DNA from: Micropterus salmoides
Taxonomy: Eukaryota; Chordata; Actinopteri; Centrarchiformes; Centrarchidae
Length of the DNA: 64,000 bases
Reading direction: 5' to 3'
NCBI RefSeq assembly: GCF_014851395.1
Contig: NW_024040040.1
Span: 12,028,711 to 12,092,710, forward strand
Shown: positions 12,590 to 24,826 of the stretch, piece by piece
How positions within the stretch are numbered: the stretch's first letter is position 1
Layout: every line of letters begins with the position of its first letter
Notes under the pieces: generated by a model
Databases searched by the model: none
Told to the model about the DNA's origin: nothing
What the model saw: the letters and a program-made list of their open reading frames with translations, nothing else
Position numbers and translations under genes: made by a program

Positions 12590-13422
12590 AGGCGACTCTA
12601 TAAACTTTAACCTGCATTTTAAACAAGTGGTGGAAAGGACATCACCCTCTTCCTTCTTCCTCTCGAGACCAATCGGTGGTCGCTTTGGTGGCTGATGGAG
12701 CGATGGAGGAAAAGAATGATGGGTGGGAGGCGGGAGCGAGCCAGTGTATTGCGGAGAGTGATTGTGAGAGGACAGCGGTGGCAGAAGATGTCCTCTACCC
12801 AGTGATTAATTCCAGACCCAATGTGATTTATGGCCCCACCACGGCTGTTGTGTAGGTCACTTTGGTGCCACATCACTCAAGCTGTGCAAACAACAAGTCT
12901 GATATCAGTGTTGGTTAACCGTAAAGGAGGACACACACGCGCGCCCACGTTGAAAATGTTTTGCTTAGAATTTTGTATTTGCCTGTCCTGCCATCAAAAC
13001 GAATTCTGAAAATACGAGTGACTCCAAGGCATGGGGATGTGATGTACTGGAAATAGTCCTGTAGATGCAGAGGGGGAGGTAAATTAAACACTGGATAGAC
13101 TTTTATTCTGGTTAGGTGTCTGTCTCACCCTTGTCTCCTACAAAATATATTTATATTGTATAATTTGCTATGCCATTATGTTGGAAGGAAACATATTTGC
13201 TGGTTGGATGTTTACTAGCAGCACTTTTTTTTTTTCCAATGAAAGAAGTATGACAGCGGTGGAACACTGGTACACTCAAATGGACGCAGATGTGGACACC
13301 AGCAGACAAACATGGGTCCTTCAAGGGGTGTCTTTTTACACAAATGCAGTCCACACACGCTAACTGGAAAATGGTGACCTGTTGACCGTGTGCTGTCGAC
13401 ATTCGTAGGAGCAAAACGTTTG
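12590..13422. other. Non-coding, unique
   Basis: No gene recognised. The segment at about 12650-12870 is G-rich on the plus strand and repeat-free. A T-run lies at about 13206-13217. Confidence 0.5.
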
Positions 13423-14880
13423 CATGAGGGCTGCAGCTATCAATTATAGTAATCGAGTATTCTACCTATTATTCCACCGATTCATTGAAGAAATAATTTT
13501 GCTTTGCGCCACCCGGTACCCAGATCAGCCATGTAACTCCTATCACTGCTCAGATGCTGAAGCATTGCCACTGTGCTGTTGTGGTAGGCTAGCTCTGTTT
13601 TATAGTAGGGACACTGTAAAGAGTTGTTGTTTTCTTTTAGCTTCAAATTATTCCATATTTTTTACACTTCCTGTGTTTTTCTCTGGCCTATATTCCTCCA
13701 TTTTGCAATCTGTGCCATCAGATCACTTCATCTTCATTTGTCCACAGCATAAGTGTGCTGTGCGACATTAACCATCAGCATTTTTTTATGTGCATTTTGA
13801 AGTATCGCATTTTAAAAGGTTGATGGAAACATGGGCATCACCTTTGTCGAAAAACAGTTAATGCGCTAAATGGGACACTTTTGTCGAATAAGTTCTGACG
13901 TAGCGAACTTGTAACTCGTATCTGATCAGCTGTTTCTGCTGCTGGCGTCTTGCTGGATATTGCCATAACATGTGGCGACATGGCTGGTAGCAAATTGCCT
14001 GCCTGAGGACCTCTCTCCATTATTCTAACTCAGTGGCCATCAGTTCCATGCGACTGGTTTTGTTTCTGGTTTGGAACCCATATGTCTTGTTTATTACAGC
14101 CATGTTTTACGTCAACTACTGACGTACCTAAGCTTGCCGGACAGGAAAAATGCACAACAGAAAGACACGTGTAGTAAGGTAAGCGTATTGTGGCGATCGG
14201 TATCGCAAGCCAAAGTACACACAGCCACCAGTCAGCTCAGGAAATATCTTTGAAACGGCGTTTCACACCAAACACACAATTCCGAAAGAGGCCCAGTCTG
14301 TCCCGAGTTACAGCCAATGCACTGCTCACCAGCATCGGAGGCTGCGGGGGAGGAGGGGGGGACTCTGGTGGTGTCTGAGAATTATCAAGCTTGTCTATTA
14401 AACACGAGAGGCGTCACTTGGTTTTTATTTTCGTTGGCCAACTTTTCAGTTGAACCTCAAACTGAGTATTTTTTGAGGTTTTTGAGATAGACTGATTAAT
14501 TGGTGGTTGAACTGTGGGTTTTGTATTGTGGGCTTTGTTTTTCTTGTGGTCTTTAGGCCGACCTGATGTTATTATATCAAATTATCTTTCTCATATTATT
14601 ATAATTTGATATTTCTTCTCCACCATTGCTCATAATAATAATTCATGCACCACCTAATTTCATTATAACACAGGCCTGACCCACAAGAAAGAACAGTGTG
14701 TGTTTAATCTATCTAATATTGTGTTGGTCATACTCTACACTGATTTACTGCTTGTCCGTTTTGAATAATACTGAAGGTAAAGATCTTAAAAATTAAATCG
14801 TAATTAAAACATATTAAATCGCAATATTGGTTAAAAAAAATCGCAATTAGATTATTTTCCAAAATCAGCTCTACTAAAAA
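13423..14880. mobile_element. Mosaic of decayed DNA-transposon fragments
   Basis: Three pieces are recognisable. At 13423-13500 the run 'agggctgcagctatcaatta' followed by 'agtaatcgagtattctacc' matches the end of a common teleost hAT-like repeat. At about 13795-14030 'aaaaggttgatggaaacatg' then 'cagttaatgcgctaaatgg' and 'tgacgtagcgaac' match a second recurring teleost repeat. At about 14760-14878 'ttaaatcgcaatattggtta' then 'aatcgcaattagattatttt' matches the A/T-rich terminal part of another repeat that normally ends in 'cagccctac'. No transposase frame remains. A perfect 12-bp inverted repeat (14574-14585 and 14601-14612) lies in the third part. The order of insertion cannot be read from the sequence. 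Confidence 0.55.
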
Positions 14881-15895
14881 TTTTATTTACTTACTGCTTT
14901 GAGTTGTCACAGAACGATAAACATGTTAATCATCCTAAAGTTGCCAGGTCTGACTGATTACATGGGAATTACATTTTTAGGAGATGAGGTTCTATCCACA
15001 TCACAAAGCATCTCTTAAGATTTTCTATTTTTCCTCCATTGGGGCATTTGATTACAGTAAGTGTTTCCACTTACTTCACCCTTGAACTGTGTGTTTCGAG
15101 GGCGCACTGCACTCCAGAGGGGTCATGGGAATCTCAAAGTCAAAGCATGATTAAAACTCATCCTTTAAACATAATAGCACCATAACAACAGGAGGAACAC
15201 ATCTTTAAATAGCTGAATAAGTATCATGACATTGCTTATTCACCTTTACCCCGCTGCCTGCTGGTTTCTGCAGTGAAATTGTCGAGTAATTACAAAAATC
15301 TGATGAGAATGTGTCAGCAAAAAGTAGGGAAATGAGGCCCCGGTTAACAATTACAATTATGATTTAATAACATTGTGATGTTCACAGATACAAACACAGG
15401 CTGGAACCATTTAGAACAATTGGCGCACAAGAATACAGTCAGCCTACATGCAGCAGTTGATGATATGAGTTTGTCATACATTATTTAAACAGTGTGTGTT
15501 AGCCCAATTTATACAAGTTTTAATTCAGCTAGGTGGAAAGAAAAAAAAAATTTTGGAGTGACTCAATTGACTGAAATAAAGCTACCATTAGAAACTCAAA
15601 TTAAGGGGTTGCTAAGCAACATCAATTCCAAAATCCATTTCTTCAATTATTCTGCTGATGTTAATCCTTTTCTTCATTGTGGCACTGGGATTATTGATGC
15701 AAATTTGAAATGGGAACAGATTAAAAAAAAGTGAAGTCATCTGAAGAAATAACTTTGTAAAAAGATGATGTCCCAATTACTTTCCACCATCACTTTTTTT
15801 CTGGTTCAGTGGGTTCATTTTTCTAATGTAACAGCAGAACCATTCAGTATCAAAACTGTATTTGGAGATTTATAGCATCTGGACTAGACATCATG
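14881..15895. other. Non-coding, unique
   Basis: No gene or repeat recognised apart from a short A-run near 15540. A 13-base inverted motif gttgctaagcaac at 15608-15620 resembles an RFX X-box with one mismatch. Confidence 0.5.
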
Positions 15896-16035
15896 CTGCA
15901 TGGTGGCTCAGTGATTTGCACTGCCACCTCACAGCAAGCAGGTCCTATGGCTTTCTGCGTGAAGTTTGCATGTTCTTTCTGTGTTTGCATAAGTTTTCCT
16001 CAGGGTGCTCTGACGTTGGCTTAGTACTGGGCTGT
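15896..16035 (+). mobile_element. tRNA-derived SINE relic
   Basis: The run 'gcatggtggctcagtgattt' followed by 'gcactgccacctcacagcaa' and 'gaagtttgcatgttc' matches a very common teleost SINE-type repeat. The stretch tggctcagtga at 15904-15914 fits an RNA polymerase III A-box. The B-box region (normally ggttcgaatcc) is missing: the text jumps from 'aggtcctatgg' straight to 'ctttctgcgtg'. An internal deletion has therefore removed half of the promoter. The copy is dead. Confidence 0.7.
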
Positions 16036-16849
16036 GGTCGAAAAGTAAAAAAATAAATAATAAAATAAATAAAAGCATGTCTTTTCTTCAACACTTTTCC
16101 TTGACCTTGATGGAAAACGTCATGATGTCAAGTTAATAATTCTGAGGAAACTAAGGAGAAGACAACTGCGGTGCTAAGAGAATCCAACTGCACTTACACT
16201 ATCCTTTTAAAAAATAAAAAAACAACTTAGACTAAAGCTAGACTAAATAATATTCAGACATAAGTGTAGCGTTTCCTGGCATGGGCACTTTTGAACTTCT
16301 TTTTATAAATTTTTCAAGAACAAAAAAATCATTTTTAATGCATTCCACAATGAAGGGGGGGGGTATTTAGCGAAAAATACCTTTGTGTATACAGTATATT
16401 GTTATTATGCTAATATTGTTAACTAGAAATTCAGTATGCTTCAAGATTACTCCTAACTTGATAGATATGAAAGAGAATAAATCTGTATTTATGGATTCAG
16501 CCAATCATGCAAGGATTCCATACGTTTTGGTCATGTCTCAAGCATAAAGAAGGTGCTTTGTTGTTTCTACATCTAGGTCTGCTACAGTGAAACTACAGTG
16601 GTGCGCTTTAAATGTTGCTGCCGCAAGGAATCATGGGAGGGCATTATCTCCTTTCCTTTTGTAAATGATAGTCCAGTGCATAGGGTACATGCATAAGGAG
16701 ATAAGAAAATGAACCACTGAGGAACCTTTCCTTACCATTTTTTGAATTTGACCAGTTGCTATCATTGCTGCCAGTTAGATTCCGGTCATTTCACTCAGTT
16801 AGGAATGTTTATAAGCAAAAAAAAAAAAAAACTGTTCGAACACAGCCCT
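16036..16849. other. Non-coding, possibly with a decayed repeat
   Basis: AT-rich, with an A-rich patch at about 16047-16072. The stretch 16600-16800 ('ccgcaaggaatcatgggagg', 'gaacctttccttacc') has the feel of an interspersed repeat but I could not name it. Confidence 0.4.
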
Positions 16850-16982
16850 GGAGTAGATCCCAGGCGGTGCACAGTGGCTGTCCACTGCTCCGAAAACTGA
16901 GGATGGGTTGAATGCAGAAAACAGATTTCACTATGCATGCTGTGTCTGACTGTGTATGTGACAATAAACTTGATTTGATATT
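16850..16982 (+). mobile_element. SINE 3' part with LINE-like tail
   Basis: The run 'ggtgcacagtggctgtccac' then 'tgctcc' and 'ggatgggttgaatgcagaaa' matches the body of a teleost SINE, recalled as 'cagctgcccactgctcc ... ggatgggttaaatgcagag'. It ends in 'tgtgacaataaacttgattt', the kind of 3' tail shared with partner LINEs. The 5' promoter half is not evident. Confidence 0.6.
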
Positions 16983-17884
16983 CTGTTTTCCTTTATCAAA
17001 AAAACAAGTCAAGACTTTTACAAGCCTTGGTCCAGCTCAAGTGAATTCGAATACTTAGGCACTTTGGAGAAAGCCATCAGTAGACTGAAATCAATACCGC
17101 ACTGGGTTGAACTTTAGCTTTGAGTCCGACCTTCTCTTCACAAGTTCCTTCCACCATCGGGGCCTGCAAGATGTCGAAATAAAGCATGGGGAGAACTTTA
17201 ATGTTCAGAGCTCAAAGAACACCATGCTCTTTCGTTGAGCCAACTGATGTACACAGTTATTTACTTTGGCAATATTTGAAAGTGCTGCTCCTAACCAAGG
17301 TCATCCACTCTTGGTGAGATGAGACAGAAATGTCTCAAAAGAGGAGGGGAAATGATTACCATCAGTTATAGCTCACTTGGATTTACTCAGCTTTTAGACA
17401 TAGGCTGAAATCTCATCCCACTTCAACATCAGTGAAGCTAAGGGATAATTCTATGCATTTACCTACCATAATAAACTCACTGATCAACTCCTAATGTAAA
17501 TAATGAAATCCTATCAATGCACAATACAGCTTGAAAGACAAAGAAAAGATGCTCTACGGTGAAGTTCTCTGCTCCTCTGTTATTTGATTAATTTTATTTT
17601 CCAAAACCCCTCTGTTTGTCGGCATCCTTCCCTCCAATCTTAGAAGCTGCTGATTGATTTTTTTCTCTCATTAATGAGTAAATACAACTCTTGAGACTAG
17701 CAATATCCAATCCTTGCAATGATGTTACTTGAAAAATGACAATGTCCCCGGAAGAAAATTAAATGGATGTCCATTTAAAAAAAGAGAGAACGGTATAAAC
17801 AATCCTGACCAAATAACAGTAAAAGCACATACAAATAGGATGGGGAGGGGGGGGTGTTGTTGTCCCTGAGCAGACTTGGTCCAC
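16983..17884. other. Non-coding, unique
   Basis: No gene or transposon recognised. A G-run lies at about 17840-17853. Confidence 0.55.
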
Positions 17885-18215
17885 TTGATCTCACTTCGAC
17901 TGAAATATCTCAAAAATATTGGATGGACTGGATGTCCTTCTTGGGATGAATTGCCATCATATGGTCAGTATTTCAATTTGTCCAATACTTTGGTTTATTT
18001 ACCAAATATCTGAAAAGATAATAACTTTCCCAACAGTGCAACCAATTGGCAAATATTAGCATGCTAACACACTAAAATAAAATGGTAAACATGGTGAATG
18101 TTGTACCTGCTAAACATCAGCGTGTTGGAATTGTGATCGTGAGCACATTGCCATGCTTTGAGCACAGCTGCTACTATTGCATGGTTGTGGACGTCTTGTT
18201 CCATTTTAAACCATC
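17885..18215 (+). mobile_element. Widespread percomorph interspersed repeat, decayed
   Basis: Phrases in order: 'ctgaaatatctcaaaaatat' with 'tggatggactgga'; 'tcaatttgtccaatactttg' with 'gtttat'; 'ggcaaatattagcatgctaa'; and 'acctgctaaacatcagcgtg'. This order is the signature of a very common perciform-type repeat whose consensus includes 'agcatgttagcattgtcattgtgagc'. The superfamily is not assigned. No coding sequence is present. Confidence 0.65.
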
Positions 18216-19524
18216 AGTGCTACAATTATGAATTCATGGACTTATCTTTAGGACAGTAAGTATAACCCACTCAGCAAAGGTTGGAGATTGAACAACAACA
18301 ACAAAAAATCTAGATGTGTGTATATGTGGGCCTCCAGTATTAGGTTCTGTATATGTTCTCTTGCCATTTGCTATTAAGTAAATGGGACCATTTAAGTCAG
18401 AAGGAATAACGTGTACCCTGCAGCCACTGTAATGGAGTTCTCTCCGCTCAATGCATGTCTCAAACCCATTAATAATCTACACTCATAACCACTCTGGATA
18501 CAAGACAAGATTTATTTTGTGATTCAGAGTCACGATGCATTCAGCAAGGACTACAGCACTGGGGGAAAAAAGCATTCAGGCTTGAGACCTGAAAGCCAGA
18601 ATATCTTCCTTGGTGCCACTTTCTCCCCTTTTAGCTGACTAGCAGGTGTTTGTTTAACCAAGCAGGAGACTAGCACTGGAATGCAGTTGGCTTCATTTAC
18701 ATCGTCCGCAAACCTCAATTTGATTGCATAATGTATACCGAGTAGAAATAAGGTCAGGCATGCATGGCACTGTTTCTTCCAGCCCAGGCATTCATATGCA
18801 GAATCATAAAAACTTAACAGTCAGTCCGCATCATTTGGATTGTAAATGTAAATGCAAATGCATTTCAATAATGATTTGGAAATGTTAGAATATTTAGAGT
18901 TAAAACCCTCATATGAATGTTTCAGACATTTGGAAACATTTTGATCTGAGGGTATATTGTCACCAATACAAAATGTCTTTCTCCAGGATATCACACAATG
19001 TAATAAATCTTACACATTTCAGCTGTATAATTAAAGTATTTCAACTTCAACTAGTTTCACTGACATGCTAGGATCAAGTGTCTCTGACTGAATTTTACAG
19101 GAAATACCTGCCATGACTTTACAGTGACAGAGGGAGACTGAAAAATTCTCCAAGTTCATTGATCATTATCTCGGCCCACAATTCAATGACAAAGTGAGAC
19201 TGTGACTTTCTTGTCTATTCATCATGTAAAACATGAGCGGACAACTTAGAGTTTTAAGAAAGTGTCTGATTTAACTCTTAAGTTTAAATAGAAGCATTGT
19301 TGCCCTTTTTAATCCAAGTTTAATTTCACGGTTTTTAGAGATTACCCAGTGCAATAATTTTCACTGTATCAAGTTTCTGTTTAGAAACATATCAAATATT
19401 GGTGTGCCAAATATGATTATTGAATTATACAGACAGTAATTTTGACATTTTTTTTGCAGTTGCAGTTACCTCAGCAGAAATAATAAGGCTAGCGATCATT
19501 TATTTACACATGGTGGTGATCACC
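18216..19524. other. Non-coding, unique
   Basis: No gene or repeat recognised, apart from a short (TGTAAA)-like patch near 18840-18860. Confidence 0.55.
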
Positions 19525-19715
19525 TGGGTCTCATTTATAAACGGTGCGGTGGTGGAAACGTGCGTACGCCACTTCCCAAGCAAAGGTCGTGATCTATAAA
19601 AAACAAACTTGACGAGAGAATGTGTGTTCCTGTAAGTACACGCTGAACCATGCGTACATACATAAAGAGGAGAAACGGCGACTCACATGGCAGAAGGATA
19701 AAACGGGTTGAAATG
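19525..19715. mobile_element. End of a decayed DNA repeat ('ctcatttataaac' family)
   Basis: The run 'gggtctcatttataaacggt' followed by 'gtgcgtacgcc', 'gatctataaaa' and 'ccatgcgtacatac' matches the start of a recurrent teleost repeat rich in 'gcgtacgc'. The far end was not located and may lie as far as about 20450. No coding sequence is visible. Confidence 0.5.
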
Positions 19716-22241
19716 AATAGGCCTACTATTGTGTAAAATAAATCTAAATATTACCTCTGAGTATTATAGGCTAAAAGCCTTTCTGAATAAACAAACACCC
19801 ATTTGATTGATTTTACCTGAAGTGCGCAAAAAAACATGATTTAAGATCATTTGCAGCGCACAAAAAGAACCAGATTCAGTCACACAAACGCAGATATCTG
19901 TTTCTGCAAAAGAACACCTCAAATATGTTGTACAGTTTAATCAGGAATTATATTAATTAATACTTGCATGCAGTGCAATTTATAATCATAAATAAGGTGA
20001 ACAGGAGGGCAAATTACATTTAAATTGTTATCACATGTTTGTTGCCTTATCAAACCAAACGCTGTGCGCCTGTGTGTGGATGTGATGCGCTGCTTGTAAA
20101 AACACGTATGGAAAAAATAACACTATTTTATTGTCATTTACAAAAGTCATATTTCTTTCTCTTTCCTTCCTTTCTACCTATGTATATACCTACTGCTTCT
20201 TACTGTATATATCCTGCTTTGGTGTGCTCTATTTTCTGTCTCATTACGAGAGTCAGTAGTGGCTTGAATGATACTGCTGCTGTGGATGTGCAGCCTATTA
20301 TATAAATACAATCCTCTCCATATTCCTCACTTGACTCCTCGTCTGATTCTGATGAGCCACTGAGGGGTAAAACTTTTATCTGGACTGCTTTATTTACAAT
20401 AAAATGTTTAATGAATTTAAAAAGGTTTAAATTATATTTCAACTTTAGCTCCTATTGATTTTCTGTTTGTAAAGGCCTAAAATCAATACTGGGAATCCTT
20501 TGTGTGGGATACGAACTTTTCAAGTCAAATCGCCAGAACTATGTAAATGAAATTCTTATTTTTATTTAATCAACATAAATTATTAGTTTCAATTGTGCCC
20601 TTTTAATTATCCATCTCCCAGGATACAACAGCATTTGAGGATTCAATTTTTATTCAGCCTTACCTGACTGACTTGCTGAATAACTACACATAAGTGAATT
20701 TAAATGAATGTATTACATCATACATGCTAGTTATGCAACCTCAGACATTTTCTCGTTGTTTCTGAGTTGAAAGAGAACTCGTTGTGTTCATTTCGTTATA
20801 TATTTTAATGATAAATAATTCCCCAGAAGGGGAGACAGTGTGAGGTCAGCAACAGCATCAAAAAGTAGCAGATGCTCAAGTAAGCCTCGTTGCTCTTCCC
20901 TTTAGGCAAACCATATAATTGGAGCTGCATTACAAGCTTGCCTTGTAATATAGCACAACAATAAGCACAAAACTAAACCCCAAAAAAGTTCCAGTGGCAG
21001 ATATCTCTCTGGTTCTGCAGCTTGTCTGCTGTCTCTATAATGAGTATTAACAGACTTTGCTGCTACAAAAGCTTTAAGGACTGCAAATCCTTAAAGAATT
21101 TAGAAGAAATCAATCATGTTGGAACTGAAACCAAACCAACCAACTATCTTTCTTACTGCATTTTGAAGCCAATTATTAAGAGTTTTTGTTTGAATATGAC
21201 ACAGCTGTTGCCTTTGGACTTCAAGTGCTAAATCAGCGTGCAGTAAATGAGTCCCTTTGGAGATTCAGATAATTAAGAATGACAGAGCTTTTTTTTTTAC
21301 TGTGAGTCTTTTCACATATACTGGGTCCTTTTGGGAGCATCAGCAATCCTTAGGTCTTAAACTTTGGTTGAAGGGTCAGTTGAGTAAAATTCTGCTTGAA
21401 CATCATTTGAAGTTATAAGACGATCAGAATATACAGGAATAGAATGTGACCTATTTCAGGAGAGCAGAGAAATGGATCCAAGATGGCCGTTGCAAAGGGG
21501 ATTCTGTAACTTCATAAAGCAGGATGATGAGGAACTCTTACTTTGTCTTGGCGAGTGGAGAGAGAGATGCAACAGAAGGGGTGAGTTATGAGCCTGCCAC
21601 CCCGAGGCCTACCTGTTTCCTCGTTTGCAAGCCCGTAATTAAATCACAAAGGCACACTTTGGATTTTGAACTCCAGCTCCAAATGGTTTCCTAATAGGAA
21701 ACCGTCCAGCTCTAAGGAGCCAGGATAAGTGCAGTATTTGTCATATCACAGGTGCACACATAAGGGCACAGTCCCAAGTCAAGCCAATGATGCTATTAAA
21801 AGGACTGGAAACTTTTGAGACCAGGAAAAATAAGAAAATATTTATCTTTAATATTACAAATGTCTGAAGCTGTGCTGGGATGCCTTTTAGTGAGAGTGTG
21901 TTACGTTCTGTCTTTGTTCCAGTATCTCGTCAAAGAAGATCTGGAGTAGACAACTGCGCCTGGAATGATTTTTTTTTTCCCCCCTTTGGCAAAGATCATC
22001 ACACTTTAATGACATTCATCCACTCAGAGCGAGAAGACAAGAGGAGGGGGGAGCCTGAAATGAAATTCAGGCTTCCAACAGCCTTCAGAAAGTTATTGTC
22101 TATGAGAGAATTTGATTCATGAGTATTTACAACTGGCTGTTATCATTTAATATTGGTAGTTTAAAGACTGCAGGATTTGTTAGGAACATTATTACCACCA
22201 CCAGGAGACCCAATAACAGCAAGAATTGTGAATTGTGTCAG
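19716..22241. other. Non-coding, unique
   Basis: No gene recognised. A minus-strand frame at 20200-20442 has an acidic stretch but no domain. A T-run followed by a C-run lies at about 21968-21984. A short perfect hairpin (ggtttcct/aggaaacc) lies near 21687. Confidence 0.5.
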
Positions 22242-22259
22242 AAAAAAAAAAAAAAAAAA
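22242..22259. repeat. Poly(A) tract
   Basis: Eighteen consecutive A residues. Confidence 0.9.
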
Positions 22260-22685
22260 GATACCTGAATATACTATTGTGAGGCTTTCACCTCTTGTAA
22301 GGTCAGAATTGGAGCTCAGGCCCGAGAGAGAAAGGTCTGCAAAGTCTGCTGCTAAATCCTAAAGGAGTCTTTCTGCCCCTGTGGAAGTAACTGGATTCAC
22401 CCACGTCACAGCTAATCCCATCCCTAAAGTCTAAACCATTTTTTACCAATTTTAGGTTTGCCTGGTCTCCTTGTGTAATAGTGCTTGTATAACTTGAACC
22501 CTGTAGTGCACAAAATTATGAAAATCTTTTTTTAGGACAACCTAGGCTATCAGAATTTGTATACTACAGTGATATCACATTAATGCATCAATAGTTATAT
22601 GACCATAAAGACAAAAAAACAAACAAAAAAACAAACAACAAAACGGAAATTGAATCTCACAGAACCGGATTCAAATCACAGTGTA

Positions 22686-22688
22686 CAG

Positions 22689-22722
<34 letters not shown>

Positions 22723-22838
22723 TATATATATACACACACACATATATACACATATATATGTGTATATATGTGTGTGTGAGTTACAGTTTATATATATACA
22801 TATATATATATATACATATACACACACATATATATATG
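22686..22838. repeat. Compound AT/AC microsatellite
   Basis: About 150 bases of alternating purine-pyrimidine sequence made of interleaved (TA)n, (CA)n and (TG)n blocks, broken once near 22778 by 'gagttacagtt'. It underlies a spurious 166-codon open frame with a tyrosine/isoleucine/histidine-rich middle. Confidence 0.95.
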
Positions 22839-23346
22839 CGCATCTTCATGGATAAATTTTATTGCAGTTCAAGGTGGGAGTACAAATCTTCTGAGAGTGA
22901 TATGATTGCACCGGAGCACTCATTGAAATGGCAAACAAAAAAGGCTTTAGCATGCAGCGTTCCGGAGATATTAAGAATGACATATTACGTATGCTTTGAT
23001 GCCGGATGCAACATCATCGACCTGCCAGTGTCAAAGAGCAAAAATAACAAGTGGAAATGGCCAAAAATACAGTGCTGCATTGTGATTGCAGAGCAATAAT
23101 GGAGTACAGTGGTGGGTGGTTAAAACAGAACACAGATGTACTAAATATACAAAGTGCAAAGTCCTGCTAAGAAATGAAAGAATTTTTTTGAAAATGTGGC
23201 GAGCAAATCCCAGGTGAAGAATATTTTTAAGGTGTACATTCAGCCTGGATGACTCCAAATATCTCAAGGTTTCTGGTATGCAATTTCAGTTTGAATTCAG
23301 AGCACATTACAGCAGGCTGAGTAGAAAGTCTATCTCCAACCTTAGA
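22839..23346. other. Non-coding, unique
   Basis: No gene or repeat recognised. Confidence 0.5.
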
Positions 23347-23498
23347 GTGAGGGATTGAGGTTATAACCTGGACCTCTACTGCAGCTGGCAGAGGTGGGAG
23401 GAGGGATCTTTTAGTGAACTAAACTGTTTGATTGCAGTCTGGGTGAAGATTCAGTCTTTTTGTACCAAGCCTCCCGGGCAGCACGGAGAAATAACATC
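23347..23498. repeat. Local duplicate, copy A (related to 23737-23887)
   Basis: Shares an ordered series of phrases with copy B: gtgaGGGATTGAGG, a middle 'ctactgcagctg', 'aactgtttgatt', 'cagtctgg', 'agcctcccgggcagc' and 'aaataacatc'. Length is 152 bases against 151 in copy B. It is not a transposon that I recognise. Confidence 0.7.
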
Positions 23499-23736
23499 AA
23501 TAATTATAAAAATATTGAAGACCCCTGCTTAAAATTGAGTTACGGTTCACATTCATATTGTCTCACATGTTCTGGCATGTGGTGGCGGCTGGAGCAGATT
23601 TAATGAGGGCGTTTAACAAGAAAGATGTTTATGAAATGTACAACAGATTTAGTATCTGACCCAAAGGGTGAACTGGAGTCCTGATACATTCCCGTCTTCT
23701 CCTTGAACCTGCTCTTGATAGCAGCAGCAGCAGACA

Positions 23737-23887
23737 GTGACGGATTGAGGCTGTGACCCAGTGATGGACTTCCATTGCGGCTGTCCAGGGGGTCTCTGAC
23801 TGAAGCCAAGCTGTTTGATTTTAGTCCTGGTCAAGATCAAGTCACCACGTGTCAGCCTCCCGGGTGGCAGGGCATTCAAATAAAATC
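23737..23887. repeat. Local duplicate, copy B (related to 23347-23498)
   Basis: Matches copy A in the same order and orientation: gtgacggattgagg, 'ccattgcggctg', 'agctgtttgatt', 'tagtcctgg', 'agcctcccgggtggc' and 'aaataaaatc'. The two start points are 390 bases apart. Divergence is high, so the duplication is old. Confidence 0.7.
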
Positions 23888-24789
23888 TGGGCAGTGCAGG
23901 ATGTCGGATTCAAAACGCGACAAGTAACCGCGTGGCTGCTCAATTTTAGTAAGTTGACAGCATGGTCAAAAAATGTAATAAATTAAACACAAGTTGAATC
24001 TCGGTTATTGTTCCCTCATGTTTTCCAAAAAATGTTCTGATTTAAAAGATAAGGCTGGAATTGTCTTGTATTTTTCTTATTGTTGAAAAGACCAAAGACA
24101 ACAATGCATTCGTTCTTTCTCATTTGTGGCGCCAAGCCCATTGGTTTCTACTGAAAAATGGGTCACAGGTTTTAATTTTTAAGAAAGCTCACTAATATCT
24201 TACAGCTATAGGCACTGTAGCTTCATTGAATGTTACTCAAACAGGACTAAATAGATTAATTTTTGGAGAATAATTTTTAGTTGCGGATTAACACACCCTC
24301 TAGTGTACTCTTGGCAGCAGGATGGTATAAATAAAATATAGTGCCTCTGTTCATTTTGGTAAAGAAATGTCATCCAGTAGTGCGGCTCATTGAAGAGTTT
24401 TTAATAGTTCTTGGACAACAATGGAGCTCTATGGCACAGAGGAATAAGATCAGGCCATGAAATGTATGATAAAGTTAAATACAATTTACAACAGCCTTAT
24501 CCTTTGATCGCAATGGATTCACACGGCGACCTCTCAAGAGTCGAATGTCCATTCAAACTGCCCTTGGCTGGTCTCCAGGCCCAACATGTGCAAACATGGA
24601 TTAATTAAGTGAGACTCCACTGATACGTGTCCTCAAATAACAACGAGTTTACATAGTGGGAGAATAAACAGTTTTAATTACTAGTGCAGTGCCCGTTCAC
24701 AGGGGCCAATGTGATGCCTCCCCGCGTTTTTTGTTCATAATATGCGTCTTACATTGGTTTTACCTACAGCAGTTGTCCGCAATAGGCAG
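23888..24789. other. Non-coding, unique
   Basis: No gene recognised. The phrase 'agtgcagtgcccgttcacag' at about 24685 may belong to a decayed repeat, but this is weak. Confidence 0.45.
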
Positions 24790-24826
24790 CCAAATAAATA
24801 AATACATAGCCTAAATAAATAAATAC
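24790..24826. repeat. (AAAT)n simple repeat
   Basis: Two 'aaataaataaatac' blocks separated by 'atagcct'. Confidence 0.85.

Noticed and set aside
15896..16035. tRNA gene suggested by an A-box
   Set aside because: The surrounding sequence is a SINE and the B-box has been deleted. No cloverleaf can form.
20200..20442. Minus-strand frame with an acidic serine/glutamate stretch
   Set aside because: Low-complexity composition only, and it lies near a decayed transposon.
22599..23099. 166-codon open frame on the plus strand
   Set aside because: Its middle is translated AT/AC microsatellite and no domain is present on either side.
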